Shown here in pieces: positions 4,742-5,809 of a stretch of 5,809 nucleotides of DNA (position 1 is its first letter; each line of letters opens with the position of its first letter). The translations under genes and the position numbers were made by a program. Source of the DNA: DASTGO01 sp035719045 (GTDB lineage Bacteria > Actinomycetota > Actinomycetes > Actinomycetales > Kineosporiaceae); contig DASTGO010000143.1 in assembly GCA_035719045.1 (NCBI GenBank), positions 1 to 5,809 of the forward strand, written 5' to 3'. The notes beneath the pieces were generated by a model, which worked only from the letters and a program-made list of their open reading frames with translations, had not been told where the DNA came from and made no database searches.

Positions 4742-5809
4742 GCTGCGGCCCCTTCCGTGGCCGGGGCGGAGGTGAGTTCGCCGAGCTGGCGGCCGACGGC
4801 CTGCTGCTCGGCGCGCACCCGGTACCGGCGCACGATCTCGTAAGCGACGACCACCGACAGCACGATCACACCCTCGGTGATGAACACGATCTCCTTCGGC
4901 ACCCCGGCCAGCTGGAGGATGTTCACGGAGTTGTCCAGGAAGCCCCACAGCAGGGCACCGAACGCGATGCCGACCGGATGGTTGCGCCCGAGCAGCGCGA
5001 TCGCGATCCCGGTGAAGGCCGGTCCGGTCGGCCCGGTCGGGAAGTCCAGCCCGTAGCTGTACGAGGATCCGAGCAGCAGCGGCAGACCGATCAGGCCGGC
5101 CAGGCCACCGCTGAGCAGCATGCTGACCACGACCATGCGCTTGACGTTCACCCCGCTGGCCACGGCCGCGGACTCGTTGGCCCCGGTGGCTCGCAGGTCG
5201 TAGCCGAACCGGGTCCGGCCGAGCAGGAACCAGTAGCCGAACCCGACCAGCGCGGCCAGCACGATCAGGCCGTACACCTTCAGCTCCGAGCCGGGGATCA
5301 GCGCGATCCCGGGCACCTGCCCGCTGGCCTTGATCGGCCGGGTTCCGATGTTGTTCGACCCTGCGGTCGCCACCGCGAGGCGCCCTGGCTTGAGCAGGTA
5401 GTTGATCACCGCCGTGGCGACGTAGTTCAGCATGATGGTCCCGATGACCTCGTTCACGCCGCGGGTGATCTTCAGGACCGCGGCGATCGCCGCCCAGGCC
5501 GCACCGACGACCACGGCCACGACGATGACCACCCCGACGTGCAGCACCGGGCTCAGCGTGATCGCCCCGCCGACACTGGCCGCGATCATCGCCGCGAGGC
5601 GGTACTGGCCGTCGACGCCGATGTTGAACAGGTTCATCCGGAACCCGATCGCCACCGCCACGGCCGCCAGGTAGTAGGTCGTCGCCGAGTTGACGATCAG
5701 TGCCTGGGTCCGCGGCTGGCCGGCGTAGTCGAGCATCTGCCGGAGGTCGTCGAGCGGCGAGGTGTGGCTGAACAGCAGCACGACCGTGGTCACCGCGAGG
5801 GAGAAGACC
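4738..5809 (-). CDS. Nucleoside ABC transporter permease, NupP-like (5' end outside window)
   Basis: This is the first permease of the pair, again BPD_transp_2 family. The frame stays open to the right edge; the in-frame GTG at 5793 falls inside what reads as the first helix (FSLAVTTVVLLF), so the true start lies outside. Numbering from that GTG: IGFRMNLFNIGVDGQYRLAA (49-68) is the NupP-type counterpart of the partner's NIGLEGMM. The conserved NEVIGTIMLNYVA is at 114-126. The ATPase-contact region RATGANESAAVASGV (201-215) is followed by SGGLAGLIGLP (228-238), FTGIAIALLGRNHPVG (260-275) and a last helix near 302-322. The C-terminus is a charged tail. Its stop overlaps the start of the second permease (ATGA). 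The ATP-binding subunit and substrate-binding lipoprotein that complete such importers are expected upstream, to the right of the window. Specificity is inferred from family and neighbours. Confidence 0.9.
   Translation of the reverse strand, partial: VFSLAVTTVVLLFSHTSPLDDLRQMLDYAGQPRTQALIVNSATTYYLAAVAVAIGFRMNLFNIGVDGQYRLAAMIAASVGGAITLSPVLHVGVVIVVAVVVGAAWAAIAAVLKITRGVNEVIGTIMLNYVATAVINYLLKPGRLAVATAGSNNIGTRPIKASGQVPGIALIPGSELKVYGLIVLAALVGFGYWFLLGRTRFGYDLRATGANESAAVASGVNVKRMVVVSMLLSGGLAGLIGLPLLLGSSYSYGLDFPTGPTGPAFTGIAIALLGRNHPVGIAFGALLWGFLDNSVNILQLAGVPKEIVFITEGVIVLSVVVAYEIVRRYRVRAEQQAVGRQLGELTSAPATEGAAA

Noticed and set aside
3398..4843. Long plus-strand open frame opposite the second permease
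   Set aside because: The translation is rich in Gln, Gly, Arg and His without domains, and it shadows a clear membrane permease on the other strand.

Overview
The DNA is very GC-rich, with strongly G/C-biased third codon positions, GTG and TTG start codons and tightly packed genes with 4-base stop/start overlaps. Together with the protein types this points to an actinomycete. The thymidine phosphorylase and regulator look Pseudonocardia-like to me, but that is an impression, not a search result.

Layout, left to right. The 3' end of a two-domain sulfurtransferase (rhodanese/mercaptopyruvate type) runs rightward to 463. It meets, tail to tail with 6 bases between, a leftward pair: a small DUF3995 membrane protein (2253 to 1795) whose stop overlaps the GTG start of thymidine phosphorylase deoA (1798 to 470). 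A 183-base divergent intergenic region (2254-2436) separates this pair from a rightward TetR-family regulator (2437-3015). The regulator converges, 20 bases apart, on a second leftward operon: an ABC permease that runs off the right edge, a second ABC permease overlapping it by ATGA, and cytidine deaminase cdd.

How the genes work together. The two permeases match the NupP/NupQ pair of nucleoside importers. With cdd (cytidine/deoxycytidine to uridine/deoxyuridine) and deoA (thymidine/deoxyuridine to base plus deoxyribose-1-phosphate) they form a nucleoside uptake and salvage locus. The ATPase and substrate-binding lipoprotein are expected to the right of the window.

The least ordinary part is the TetR/DUF3995 pair sitting between cdd and deoA. 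The divergent region holds three copies of an 18-base dyad, CCRTACA-N4-TGTAYGG. The first is embedded in a perfect 12+4+12 inverted repeat that contains the ribosome-binding site of the DUF3995 gene. My reading is that the TetR protein controls itself and the DUF3995-deoA unit through these sites, so deoA has probably passed from transporter-linked control to a different ligand-responsive switch. No RNA genes, insertion sequences or CRISPR arrays were seen.
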